Of a stretch of 30,500 nucleotides of DNA, positions 18,729 to 30,249 are shown piece by piece; position 1 is the stretch's first letter, and the number at the start of each line of letters is the position of its first letter. This DNA comes from Bugula neritina. Lineage: Eukaryota; Bryozoa; Gymnolaemata; Cheilostomatida; Bugulidae. The DNA is taken from NCBI GenBank assembly GCA_964035545.1, contig OZ037765.1:27728504-27759003 (forward strand), read 5' to 3'. The translations under genes were made by a program, and so were the position numbers. The notes below the pieces were generated by a model. It was given only the letters and a program-made list of their open reading frames with translations, had not been told where the DNA came from and did no database searches.

Positions 18729-21700
18729 AGGAGTATGGTGGGACACGCCGTCGTCTGTCCGTACGGACACGACGGAACACTCCACCCGAGTGGCAGGTAC
18801 CACGCAGGACTAGTAGGCCCGCACAACGGCCGAGTACCTTCTCCCTGCCACTCACCAACCGGTTCCACCGGTTACCTCGGGAAGAGGAGCCCACCACTGA
18901 GATGGAGCCAGAAGGCCCAGTGGAGAGCCCCAAACCCCGCCGGCACCAACCTCGCCGCCGGAAACCCCGTAAACCACGGGTGAAACCCCCGCCGTCCTAC
19001 CAATCTAGGACAGCACATGCGGGGGGGGGGGTGAAAGTACAACCACATGGAGAGAGCTATTTCCTACCCGGAAAGGTGGCCGGCAACGCCGTCACTTTCC
19101 TGCTCGACTCCGGTTGTACTACCAACCTTCTCAGTCGTAGAGTCTTTGAGGCACTGCCCCGCCGGGACAGGGATAGAGTACGACCGTATACGGGGGAACA
19201 TGGCACCCTGGCAGACGGGTCATGTATTCCCTTTTATGGTATTATCGAGCTCCCTGGGCGTGTCCGAGACCAGGCTGTACAGGAGACCTTTGTCATAAAT
19301 CAACTGGAGGAAGATGCTATCCTCGGAATGCCCTTCTTGAAGCAACACCAGTGCCGAATAGACTTTAGCAAGTCGGTGGTGCTGATGGGCGGGCGAGAAC
19401 TCGCCTGTGTGGATAAGTTTGGGCGTCCTCTGGTGGGCGGTGTTCAGGTAGTTCGAAACTGCACCGTGCCCGGACGCTCCAGAGCTACTATCCACTGCCG
19501 AGTGAACAGCAACCGGATAGCCAGGCTCGGGGTCGTTGAAGGCGCGCACGAAAGAATCCAACTCGCCAGTAGTTTAAACCGACTAACTGAGCGAAGGGAG
19601 GTCTTAGTGCAGTGTGTCAACCCCTTTACCGAGCCCATTGAGCTCCCAGCTGGGTCAATGCTGGGCCGGTTCCACTCCGTCCAGGAAGAGGACGTGGGCC
19701 CGTCGCTGGGTGACGCGACGGAGGCACCCCCTTGACACCCTATTCAGGGACGAGGGGCAGTCCCAACACATCTCCGGGAGTTATATGAAACAGCCTGTGG
19801 CGGCTGCGCGAGCAACAAGGAACGCCAAGCTATGGCGAAGTTGCTACGCGACTACGGTGATGTGTTCAGTAGCGGAGATCATGACGTGGGGCTGACTGGA
19901 GTTGTCAGACACGAAATACTGCTGACTGCAGGGACAGTCCCTGTCCGGCAGCCCACACGCAGGCTGGGGCCGGAAAAAGAGAAGGAGGTTAGCCGACAAG
20001 TACGGGATCTTCTGGACCGCGGCCTCATAGAGCCCGCCCATAGCGCGTGGAGCTCACCGGTCGTACTGGTCCGGAAGAAAGACGGCAGTTGGCGGTTCTG
20101 TGTGGATTACCGCAAACTCAACAACGTAACCATACAGGACGCCTACCCTCTACCTCGTATTGACGAGTCATTGGACGCCCTGGCCGGCAGCAGGTACTTC
20201 AGTACGTTAGACTTGCTGAGCGGCTATTGGCAAGTCCCTCTGAGTCCCGACGCCCAGGAGAAAGCGGCGTTTATCACACGGGACGGGTTGTGGAAGTGGA
20301 AGGTGCTACCCTTCGGGTTAACCTCCGCCCCGGCCACCTTCCAGAGGCTGATGGAGCAAGTCCTTAGCGGGCTCCATTGGAAGACGCTGCTGGTCTACCT
20401 CGATGATGTCATCGTGATCTCCCCAGACTTCGAGACGCATGTCAGTCGTCTACAGGAGGTCTTTGAGAGACTCCGAGGTGCCGGTCTTAAGCTCAAACCT
20501 TCCAAGTGCGCTCTATTGCAGCCAGAGGTTAAGTACCTGGGGCACGTTGTCGGTCGAAACGGCGTGGCAACGGATCCCGAGAAGGTACGGGCAATAGAAG
20601 ACTGGGTCACCCCCCAAGACTTGACCGGACTCCGGGCTTTCTTGGGGCTGGTAGGGTATTACAGGCAATACATACCAGACTTTGCGGGCATAGCACAGCC
20701 GTTAAATCGGCTCACCGCAAAGGGAGTGACGTGGCAGTGGACACCAGTCGAACAAGGAGCATTCGACCGCCTCAAGGGCTGCCTACTAACGGCGCCCATC
20801 TTGGCCTACCCAGACCCCACTCTGGAGTACATCCTCGACACGGACGCCAGTGACCAAAATGTTGGCGCTGTGCTGTCACAAGTGCAGGAAGGCCGAGAGG
20901 TAGTAGTAGCCTACTACAGCAAGTCTCTTTCACCCGCTGAACGAAATTACTGCACTACCCGCAAGGAGCTGCTGGCAGTAATCAAGTCAGTGAAGCACTT
21001 CAGACCATACCTATATGGCAGGAAGTTCCGGCTGCGTACGGATCATGCCTCGCTGATCTGGTTGTGCAAGAGAGCAGAGCCCCCTAGTCAGGTCGCCCGG
21101 TGGCTCGAAATCCTAGCTGAATTCTCATACCGGATCGAACACCGACCGGGCAAGAGACACAGCAATGCGGATGGATTGAGTCGCCGACCTGACGGAGGTT
21201 GCAAACAGTGTCTCAACATCGAGAGGAGGGATGGAGGTCCCCCGCGATGCGAGTTGGAGACGCTGGCTCACAACGGAGCACCGTTTGACTGGGACCAGGG
21301 TCAACTCAGGCAGGGAGTTGATGAGTCCCCGGAGGGTGTACAAAACCTCCGCGCCAACCCTGTACTGGCCGGTAATGTTCGAGAGCTGAAGAAGCTCCAA
21401 GAAGAGCTGCCTGGAGTCGTGGCAGACATATATCGGGCCAAAAGGGAAGGGCGACGACCCAGCGAGGAACGCATACGACAGGGATGCGCCGAGTTCCGGC
21501 TATACTGTCAGCGTTGGGACTCGCTGCGGATCGGGCAGGATGGGTTACTAACCATCTCTCTAGCCGCCAGCGGCAGACACCCGGAGAGGAAGAGGGTAGT
21601 CTGCCCCACGGCCATCCGCCGTGAGTTGATTTGGGATACTCACAAACAGGCCCACGCAGGAGTCAAGAGAGTGATATCCAAATTACGACTCCGGTGGTAT

Positions 21701-23305
21701 TGGCCACAAATGGAGCGTGACGTCCGACTCAGAGTCAAACAGTGTGAGATCTGCCAGGCCAGTAAGCATAGCCGCCCCCCTGGTGAAGCAGGACGGCGGA
21801 GGCTATATGCTGGTAGACCCTGGCAAGTAGTCGCTGTAGACCTGGTCGGACCCATGCCCCTGACCCCCAGAGGCAATAATTGGATCCTAGTACTAACCGA
21901 CCACTTTACTAGGTGGGCGGATGCTCTGGCTATCCCAGATGCGTCAGCCCCAACAGTGGCCAGGGCACTAGACCAACATGTATTCTGTTATTTTGGGCTT
22001 CCCGAACAGATACACTCTGATCAAGGCGCTCAATTCCAGTCTCAACTGATGAGCGACCTTTGCCACCTCTGGGGAGTAAATCAGAGCCGGACCACCCCCT
22101 ACCACCCTCAAGGTAACGGGGTGGTGGAGCGCAACAACCGGATGCTAGGTGATGCGCTCCGGAGTCTCCTCCTTGGACGAGGCCAAGAGGAATGGGATAC
22201 GGTGTTGCCGCAAGTCATGCGTGCATACCGTAGCACCCCACACACCAGTACTGGTGAGACCCCAAACCTCTTGATGCTCGGGAGAGAGACTCGTGTCCCT
22301 GACCATCTCACCTACCACGTTCCAGAGCAAGACAACTCGGTTCACGAGTATGCCAGTGAACTAGTGGAACGGATGAAGGCCGCACACGATATACTGCGCG
22401 AACAGCAGTGGAAGGTGCGGCACGAAGATTCCGATGAGCCACCTCTCTACCAAACGGGAGATAAGGTGTGGATGGTCAATTACCGTAGGCGTCGCGGACA
22501 GGCTGATAAACTGAAGCCTAAGTTCGTAGGACCCTACGTGATCGTCGAGGCTATGCCCAATCATACGTACAAGATTGAGCGCTCAGGACAGGTGTCTATC
22601 CAGAATGAGTCTCGCTTGAAACCGTATTGGGCTAGCCCCGACGGAGTGGGAGAAGCCCCCCCGTTGTTGGAGCCCAGGAGGCAGACAACAACGCGCGGGC
22701 GACGGCGGCATGGACCTGAATACGAAGTGGTCATACCGCGGGAAGAAAACTTGGTGAGAGAGGAACGGCAGCTTTTGTCAACAGAAGCGTGTCCGCCACC
22801 GCCAAGTCTAATTCCATCACTTCCAGGAACCGAGCCGGTTCCAGAAGTGCAAACCCCCACGGAGGGAGGGGCTCCATCCGGAGAACAAGAAGAGGTGACC
22901 GCTAACGGTGAAGTAGAGACACCATTAGAGGCCCCTACTAACGAACCGGCGAGCGTGTCACCCCCCCTAGAAAGGGGACAGCGTACGAGGAAACCCCCAC
23001 CATATTTAAAAGACTTCGTATGTGACTGCATTAGAAGCGGCACGCATGAAAGTCTAGGGGAAAACCGTACGGTAAAATGTTGGAGTTGTGAACCCCACGC
23101 AAATATCAACTTTTGCGAGGGCGGAATAGTGGGAGGAATTAATGCGCGTAAAGCAAATAGTTCCGACCTCGTGCCTCAGAAACGATGCTCAGCCTTTTCT
23201 TATGCTGACATCGCCAAAGGCAGACGTATCTCACAACCAGCTCCAATCTTACCAAGAGCGTTGAGTATGGACATTAATACCGAGTTCCCAGGTAAGCCAG
23301 TATAA
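18629..23305 (+). pseudogene. pol: Pol of Gypsy-2, interrupted by one nonsense codon after the protease
   Basis: The frame is open from 18629 to a TGA at 19733-19735, where Gypsy-1 has CGA; a C-to-T change at a CpG explains it. The same frame then continues open to 23305. Protease (LLDSG) lies before the break. RT (YLDD at 20396-20407), RNase H, integrase with HHCC, DDE and GPY lie after it and look intact. An 11-G run near 19021 is 8 G in Gypsy-1, an in-frame difference of one Gly. One extra codon sits near the C-terminus. A downstream ATG at 19832 could in principle start an RT-integrase fragment, but there is no evidence that it does. Confidence 0.93.
18677..18722 (+). promoter_or_regulatory. 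-1 frameshift signal of Gypsy-2
   Basis: GTTAAAC at 18677-18683 is in the same phase. The stem is one pair longer than in Gypsy-1: GCGGCCCGCGG (18688-18698) with CCGCGGGCCGC (18712-18722), 13-nt loop. The A-C mismatch at the stem base in Gypsy-1 is a G-C pair here. Confidence 0.78.
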
Positions 23306-23322
23306 GTCTTGTATTCCTATTC

Positions 23323-24396
23323 ATGGAAACGAGCTCGATGCCAGTAAATTCTGAACTAATTCAGCAGATTGAATCAGAATTACTGGGAACCACGTTTCAT
23401 GTGAATGACGACGAGGACACTGTAATGGCCGACGGTCTATTAGACCTGGAGCTAGACACTGTTCTTGGTCAGTCCACACATGATTCATCGGTTCCTCGAG
23501 TGCATTCCAAAAGCTGTGACTCTCAGGCTAGTAACAGTCGACAGTCACTAGAATTATGTTGTAAAGATCCACCGCGATCTAACAATAATTCTACTTTTGT
23601 AGACACACTCGCGCCCGTCTCTCCGGGCATGCCTTCTCTAGAGATGGCGTGGGACCCAGAGCCGGCCCCAACAACTTCTACAACCAGGCAACTGCCACCC
23701 CAGTTGGAAGCAACCTCCAACTGGATTACCCCTGCCACAGAGAGAGAGATTAAGACTCATCAAGGAGGTGATGGTAACCGCGAATGCAACCTCTACCAGC
23801 AGCGATTTACAACCCACCGCAGGCTGAAAGTACACTTGCCGCAGCATTACATCACCACGTTCTGCCCTTGCGGAGAATATAGTTACAATCGTGATTACCT
23901 ACTGCGTCACCAACGCACTATGCAGTGTTATCAAGGACACGTCTATGAAGTAGACGAATCATCATATCCCGCATTTCTCAACGCCATCAAACCCCTCATC
24001 ACTGACCCAGCTCGGCTATCTCGCCTGGAGCAAGGCTTTCCCTCCCCGCGACCAATCATCTCTGGATCCGCAGAGAAACCTATACAGTCAACTAACTCTC
24101 CACCTCACAGTCCTCTACGCCACCCGCATACCTTCCCCCGTGTCGTACTACAGAGGGTAGACACGAAGGCGTATACACTTCCTCCTCCCCTTCCATCCGC
24201 AGAACGGAAAAGACACAGACAACAGACTTCCTCTCGTTCGTCCCCCTTGGCCCGCAACCTACGTGAAGTAAAAGCTAGGGCACACAACCTAGAGCAAGAA
24301 GTGTACAGACTGGCCCCGCGGGTGCAGGCTGCATCCAGTGAACTCAAATATCTACAGGAGTCTATTAAACGCATGAAGCGTGCGGCCCGCAGTTAA
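23323..24396 (+). CDS. Third ORF of Gypsy-2, 357 aa, first zinc finger damaged
   Basis: Full length with the same start spacing (17 nt after the pol stop). Compared with Gypsy-1 I count 24 amino-acid differences. One is C158Y (TGC to TAC at 23794-23796), which removes the second Cys of the C2H2 finger. The second Cys/His module, the stretch 178-228 and the last 39 residues are unchanged. The finger loss fits drift in a dead copy. Confidence 0.85.
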   Translation: METSSMPVNSELIQQIESELLGTTFHVNDDEDTVMADGLLDLELDTVLGQSTHDSSVPRVHSKSCDSQASNSRQSLELCCKDPPRSNNNSTFVDTLAPVSPGMPSLEMAWDPEPAPTTSTTRQLPPQLEATSNWITPATEREIKTHQGGDGNRECNLYQQRFTTHRRLKVHLPQHYITTFCPCGEYSYNRDYLLRHQRTMQCYQGHVYEVDESSYPAFLNAIKPLITDPARLSRLEQGFPSPRPIISGSAEKPIQSTNSPPHSPLRHPHTFPRVVLQRVDTKAYTLPPPLPSAERKRHRQQTSSRSSPLARNLREVKARAHNLEQEVYRLAPRVQAASSELKYLQESIKRMKRAARS

Positions 24397-24654
24397 CATG
24401 AGTCTATCTCCAACTCCATACTACTCTTCCCCTACCTCTCTGTGGCATTCCCTACCGTTATGGTGGCACGTACTCTACATGTAAATAGGACCTTCTCTTA
24501 CATATTACACATTGTGCACGTTTTATATATATACCTGTATATTTTATCGGTTGTTTTTTTTTGTATATACTTTTATACTGTTCTCTCTCTCCACAACGAA
24601 GTATACGTTTTTTTTATGTGAATTATATTTTTATCAGAAAGAGGGCTTTCTGCT
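24397..24654 (+). other. 3' untranslated region of Gypsy-2
   Basis: Corresponds to 12438-12696 of Gypsy-1, with several small length differences in T runs. No supported coding region. Confidence 0.6.
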
Positions 24655-24665
24655 GGAGGGGGCAG
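24655..24665 (+). promoter_or_regulatory. Polypurine tract of Gypsy-2
   Basis: GGAGGGGGCAG immediately before the 3' LTR, identical to Gypsy-1. Confidence 0.85.
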
Positions 24666-24966
24666 TGTGGTGGCTCGTGGAGCTACCAGCAACACAATAC
24701 GCAAGGTTGCGTATTGACCCGGAACAATGTATTAGCCAATTAGCTAGGCTGTTTATGAGTAAGAGTAGCAGCTTCGCGCTACTAGCTCAGTTGAGGATAG
24801 TGCTGTAAATTAAATAGACGTGCGTATTATTACTGTTGTATATTAGATTTTATTATGTATTCTTGTATTCAAATATAACGATATCTACTCGACTTAACTC
24901 GGTGAAGTTTCTCTAGTGATAAATAGACTCTCTTGGTGGCACATCGACCCTAAATCTGGAAATCAT

Positions 24967-24970
<4 letters not shown>
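24666..24970 (+). repeat. 3' LTR of Gypsy-2
   Basis: 305 bp, TG...CA, uninterrupted. It preserves GCCAATTAGC, the site where the DNA transposon entered the 5' LTR, and so defines the empty site. ATAT follows. Confidence 0.95.
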
Positions 24971-25061
<91 letters not shown>

Positions 25062-25063
25062 AT
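24971..25063. repeat. (AT)n microsatellite, right part
   Basis: About 90 bp of nearly pure AT dinucleotide with one TGTAT variation. It is the right end of the core into which the Gypsy elements inserted. Confidence 0.92.
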
Positions 25064-25498
25064 ACATGCCGAATATTTACTACAAATTTCAAAAATAGCA
25101 TAAATTAAATAGTATTACCGTGCCTATTTGCATCCAATTTACTAGTCTTACATTTATAGCAACTGTAACGTATTTTGTGTAAAATGGTTATTGCAAGCAT
25201 TATTCAATTCATATTCACATTGTAATCACAGCGAAGCTTAAACTTTATAGCTTTGTATTTACGTGCACGATTAAGTTTTAATTTTTTTTTAAATTTTATA
25301 TGTATTGAAAATATGTTTAAAAACTTTACCAATAAACAAAACTAAAAAAAATAGACACATAATATAAAAAAAATAATAAAATCACAAAAGTGGCAAAATT
25401 TTTTCTTTATAACTTATATAAACTTGCGGTACCATTAGCGACATAATGATTTTTCATGGTTTAAAGTCAACACTCTTAAATATACCACACTGCATTAA
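25064..25498 (-). repeat. Right arm of the large inverted-repeat element
   Basis: Imperfect reverse complement of 4716-5162, with the same words in mirror order from ACATGCC to CACACTGCATTAA. With both Gypsy elements and the DNA transposon removed, the arms and AT core would make a hairpin of roughly 2.4 kb. Confidence 0.75.
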
Positions 25499-27684
25499 CT
25501 TAAGGAAGCAATGTGGGCCACAGCTTTCTTGGCCACTGTCAGCAATCAACAAATAGAAACATACAGCATCACCCAACATTTTGTACAACCAAAGGATATT
25601 TTTTCAATATCAAGATATTTTTTCTTACCAAATTTGCATTTAAGGATTTATTGAAGTTATATGGTTATTACTCTTGTATTGTGTGCTGATGCATTTGCAT
25701 TTTACTGCAAAAAGTAAAATTAAGAATTCTCACAGTTGATTTTTAATTAAAAAAAGGTATTATCTTTCACTTGCAATCTGTAAGTTTAAAAACTAAATCA
25801 AGAATTACATTAATAGTTTATTGAAAAATTATCTGGCAATAAATAATAAACCAAATGCCAAACTTGTATAATAATATTAGTGTAAAGCTGTTTAATCTTT
25901 TTAGTGTAGAAAATTAATGCAGCATATTTAAATATTAAATTTTTTTGCTAGTTATAACTTGTCTTAATTTTGGTTCCTATGGGGTTTCTGAACCATTAAG
26001 TTTGTTTGACATAGTTTTTTAACCAAATGACATAATATAATATGTGAAAGCTGGAATGAGAACTTACTATCATTAACTTAATTAGTGCATAATAATATTA
26101 AATATATTGTATGGAATGTTGTGAAATTTTGCTCTATGTTTCAAAATGTAATTTCCACCGAGTGTTGTGAAGAACTTTTTGGAACATTTCTTGTTACACT
26201 TGATCAATGAATTTTTGGTTAAAAAATATAATTTGAAACAGGCATCTAATGTTAAATGTCAAGTAATAAATTGGAGCATACAAATTTCGGAAAGAAATGC
26301 GGTAAATATTATCTGAAGTTTAGGTATTTTAATCGCTTAGTCTACACATGAAATTGTGTCAACCTAACTATTCAACAAGAAGATAAGTAATAGAGAGCAA
26401 GTAATCATTGTTATAATGTATTGGGGGAACATAATCTGTAGCTATAACAAACATAGTCAAAGTTTTAATACAAAATAACAATGAGTTACAGCAGATATGC
26501 CTAAATCAGCAAAAAGAGAAATAGTAATTTTCTATAACAAAATTTTGTTAAAAAGGTTCAATCGGAGTTTAGCAAAACATCCATTAAAAATCAATTTCAC
26601 CCTATGTTATTAAAATAGAACAATTTAAAATACATAAAAATATATCATAGCTTACATAACGATGTACTCAACATATGTCAATATTGAAAAAGATGGATGA
26701 TATCAAACTAACCTTGCAGAGAAATAAAATTAATATATTTCATTAGATTTAAAACCAGCATATAGAATTAATTGCCGAGTATTATTTTAAAATTTTCTTA
26801 ATGTTTTAAAAGGTAGAGAAGTGACTGGTTTGACTGGAAGTTTAGATATCTCAGAACAAATAAGAAATTGTAATATTCAGATGTATACAAATATAAGCTT
26901 TGTATATGTTGTCAGTATTCTTAATGCAACAAATAAAACTGAACAGATTTCTCAATATCCAGATCTCAAATACCTTGTTGAATAATACAAAACATAATTA
27001 TAAAACCAACATGCGCAGAAATAAACAAACATATATTAGATTCAATTATTTGCAAGGGTTTACATCGGTTTTATCCAGGACACCGAGAAAACACTATTTC
27101 AAGTACTACATACTGCTTGTAGTTTTGCAAGCGTAACGTAAACACATAAAATTTATGTTGATCTACAACTATACATATGTATAAATAACTGTTCGGATTA
27201 TGCAGAAACATACGAAGTATAAAAATAAGAAGAAAGCAGTCACAGAAAATAGTGATTGAGAGTGTCAGCATTCGGACTCCAAGTAGTGATTGGCAATGAA
27301 GAGTCATTTGGATAAAACGTACAACGCCTTATAAAACCACTTGGGCTGCACCCATATTTTGTTAAGTTAATGAAATAATAGTTTAGAAAACAACTAAATA
27401 AACATATCTTCTAATATAGAATGAGTATGAAAGAATCAAATATGTCTCACCAGAAAACCTAGGAGTCAAATTTTCAGTATAATTAGGTACATAGAATACA
27501 GCATACAGCTGGAACTACTGTACACCATCTCCCCTAAACCCTGGTATGACTAGTTCAATGTTTCAGAACCATTGCAAGTGTTATAGCCTTTAGAAGATGC
27601 GGATTTTGAAAGGCGTGGTGACGAGATTGCTTGCACAAATCTGTTTTCTAACTGAGTAACTCCCATTTGTACCAGACAAAAGCA
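25499..27684. other. AT-rich intergenic stretch, nothing recognised
   Basis: Read on both strands without finding exons with good splice sites, RNA genes or clear repeats. The last coding exon(s) of the Nramp gene (cytosolic C-terminus) should lie on the minus strand somewhere to the left of 28592, but I could not identify them. Short open frames at 26900-27136 (plus) and 27307-27071 (minus) are mutually overlapping and unlike any protein I know. Confidence 0.4.
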
Positions 27685-28008
27685 TGCCTAAAATTCAATC
27701 GTGAAAACTTTGATAGAATTTATAGTCAGAATATTGTTGAGAATGAATGTCATTTCATATTTAATGCGTAAATATAAAAATTAATAACTTTGGGCAGCAT
27801 AAAATAAATACAAATGAATAAATAAACATAAGAAAGGTATCTATTTATTTATTTGAAAAATATTATTGCATGTATTTTCACTGATAAAAGAATAATTTTA
27901 TGCTGACTAAATTATTATATTTACAAATTAAATAAGAAATGATATTCATTCTCAACAATATCCTGACAATAAATTCTATCAACGTTTTCATGATTAAAAT
28001 TTTGGGCA
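27685..28008. repeat. Palindromic MITE-like element with ~120-bp arms
   Basis: 27685-27808 and 27891-28008 are inverted copies. Shared words include GATAGAATTTAT, ATATTGTTGAGAATGAAT, ATCATTTC/GTCATTTC and CAGCATAAAAT. The ends read TGCCTAAAATT on one side and AATTTTGGGCA on the other. About 80 bp of AT-rich sequence separates the arms. There is no coding capacity. Target duplications were not resolved. Confidence 0.7.
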
Positions 28009-28032
28009 CAAACATAAAGAAGGCATTCATTA

Positions 28033-28255
28033 GGGAGTAGCTAATGGTCTAGTGGTTAGAGTGCTGGTCTAGTAAACATAAGGTCAGTAGTCTTGATCCA
28101 AGTAAAGGTCATTGTTGACACTAGAAAGAGCATTCAGTAACAATTGCTCCTTTGCCACAGTAGAAAAGGTCCTTAGTTCACTTCAGAAAACCCCTTACCA
28201 TCAGGAGTTCTCACGTGGATGGTGACTATAAACTTTACGTGAGGTTTAAAAAGCT
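28033..28255 (+). mobile_element. tRNA-derived SINE, 223 bp, with 8-bp target-site duplications
   Basis: The head looks like a decayed tRNA: an A-box-like TGGTCTAGTGGTTAGAGTGC (28045-28064) and a B-box-like GTCTTGATCC (28090-28099). A tRNA-unrelated body follows. ATTCATTA occurs just before (28025-28032) and just after (28256-28263), the mark of L1-type retroposition. The SINE family is not identified. It is not a functional tRNA, as the stems do not pair well. Confidence 0.68.
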
Positions 28256-28263
28256 ATTCATTA

Positions 28264-28591
28264 CGGTACAACTATGAGGAGCATAAATAAGAGAAATATA
28301 GAAAACTTTGCTATCTAAAAAGGTGTAAAGCCAAATCCAGTAACAACTCAAAATAAAACCCATAAACAATAATTTTCAAGCTTCCGTTGGAAATTTTAAT
28401 TCAAATCTTCATCTGTAACTTGAAGAGTTGTCTTCTTTTATCAAGATTTAAGATTTCAGCTACCATTAATTTAGTTAACTTAGAATTTACACTCAGCTCT
28501 ACCCCAAACAAATATTTTAATTTACAATTTTTTCGAGAAAGCTGCTAAAAATTCTATCAGACTACTGGTACAGTAGAGATGGTTTACTTAC
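28264..28591. other. Intron or 3' flank of the Nramp gene, no feature seen
   Basis: AT-rich sequence downstream (on the minus strand) of the last identified Nramp exon. No acceptor followed by a plausible C-terminal exon was found. Confidence 0.4.
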
Positions 28592-30028
28592 CAAATAAAG
28601 GACGAATAGGAAATAAGCAACAGCTAGTACAACTATGAGCAAAATGATGGCCCAATGAAGAGATAGGCCAGAGAGCTCGCCAACCACAAAGTAAACGTTG
28701 ATTGCGATGACTAATACTCCGAATAAACCCGTAACCACCATGGATACCCTGAATAGAAAACAGAAATCTGTTGACATTTCATGAGACACGTGGAGAAGCA
28801 ATCCAGCATATCTGCGTTTCCTACATTTTATGTAATTTTAAAATTGCACCTAGTTAAAACGCTCTAAACTGAAACCTAGTCAATCAAAACCTGACCAAAT
28901 CACAATAATTTTAAGAAAAAATCTTAATGGAATGGAGTCGCATTAAAATCAACTGATTACTTTATATATTTTTTGACTCTAACACAACAAATGTATCTGC
29001 CAAATGTGGAATTATATCACTGCTTAGTGTATAATTTTATAATATAAAAATTTCAAATTGCATTTCATTTTATAATTATTATGAGAAACGACTTGCATTC
29101 CATTGGCAAACTCCTTCATTATAGTCTTATTGCTGGTCATGGCGAGAATGGGAAGCACGGCAAATGGGAGTTGCATGCTCATGAGCACATTCAGCACATC
29201 ATTCAAGCCGGTCAGTTTATCAATTCCATTAGTGGTCGCTATGAAAATTGTAGGCAGAATAGCAATACTTCTAGTCAGCAACACACGCTGCCATTTCTTC
29301 CAACTAAGATTAAGAAATCCCTAAAAGACAAAAGTTATTATCTCATTCATGTTACATGACTTCAGTTGTGATGCCAAAAGAACAGAGCCGACATTCTATC
29401 CCTGGCTAAAACCTGCCCAATATTCACTCGATAGGATTCAAGTTAGCATCAGGTCTTATGTAATCTGGCGGCGATTGCTTATTAAAATAAACTTTCAATA
29501 TTAAAACTTGATACACATTCAACAGCCTCGGAAAACGTTGTGTTTTCGCAAAACAGCAGCCCTTACCTCCATGGCGAACTGACCGGCATATGTGCCAGTC
29601 ATTGTGGAGCTCTGTCCAGCAGCCAGAATACCAACACCCCAAATATATAAGGCAGCCGCACCATATTTACAACCCAAAAACACACCCTGTAACACATTAT
29701 TCACATATTTATTGTAAACCAGTGACATAAAACTTGCTCTTAAAACTGATCGCGACTGAAAACTATTTTGAAATCCTAATAATAAAGTCTAGCTAACAGT
29801 TCCACACTAATTTAGATTCAAATACATATAAAATATTCTCACGTAACTGAAATTATTTTACAAAAATTGCTTAGGTTATAAAATACAACTACAGTATTAA
29901 AAATTACTGTGAAAAAAATGGCAAAAATGTTGTTACTTGTAAAATTATTAGATATTGTCTGGCAAAATAAATCTATAAATACTTACACCTTTATGTATAT
30001 CAACTGTTGCGCTAGCAGGCTCTGTACT
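28592..30028 (-). CDS. Nramp / SLC11 divalent-metal transporter (Malvolio/DMT1-like); four internal exons covering TM8 to TM12
   Basis: Proton-coupled import of Fe2+/Mn2+ across plasma or endosomal membranes. Exons on the minus strand: 30028-29987 (14 codons ending DIHKG, in the loop before TM8), 29686-29567 (40 codons), 29320-29097 (74 codons plus 2 nt) and 28748-28592 (1 nt plus 52 codons, TM11-12). Phases join correctly. The family's consensus transport motif [14 protein letters not shown] is in the second exon. The third has [21 protein letters not shown] and [11 protein letters not shown], close to human DMT1. The fourth has INVYFVV and two hydrophobic segments. Introns are 300, 246 and 348 bp. 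The third intron appears to use a GC donor (AT|GCAAGT). The first ~7 TM segments lie beyond the right edge and the C-terminal exon was not found. Part of this gene is duplicated at 3486-4088. Confidence 0.93.
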
Positions 30029-30249
30029 CTGAAACACACAGTTGCTTAAATAACACTTATCTGTCATAATCAAAAGTTGACATTTACTTATAAAACATTC
30101 CATATGCACTCAGTAAAATATTGGCAAACTTGTTAAAATTTTCATATAGTCATCTCATCAAACTGATACCACAGCATGCTTAAAAATTTGATTTAAAATA
30201 TTGAGTTGAGAAAAAAGTCAGTGATTGCACAAAAAAAACATGTGCAACT
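29816..30249 (-). repeat. Segment shared with 3486-3917 (Nramp intron-exon-intron duplication)
   Basis: The two segments align by eye over ~430 bp with many substitutions and small indels. Common words include AACTGTTGCG, TTTACTTATAAAACATTC and CTAAAATTTTCATATA/TTAAAATTTTCATATA. The copy here keeps the exon acceptor GTTTCAG that the left copy lacks. Confidence 0.75.

Larger units (their letters stand above)
13992..24970 (+). mobile_element. Gypsy-2: second Ty3/Gypsy element of the same family, disrupted
   Basis: It has the same order and orientation as Gypsy-1. Its 5' LTR is split by a DNA transposon at 14067-17596; taking this out with one AT duplicate leaves a 305-bp LTR (75 + 230). The right part of the 5' LTR and the 3' LTR read identical. 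ATAT borders both outer ends in the AT tract. LTR differences from Gypsy-1 are shared by both of its own LTRs, so this is a separate insertion and not a tandem duplication. Pol has a nonsense codon, so the copy cannot be autonomous. Confidence 0.95.

Noticed and set aside
28033-28110. Possible functional tRNA gene
   Set aside because: Acceptor and T stems do not pair, the B box is degenerate, and the piece is flanked by target duplications together with a tRNA-unrelated body.
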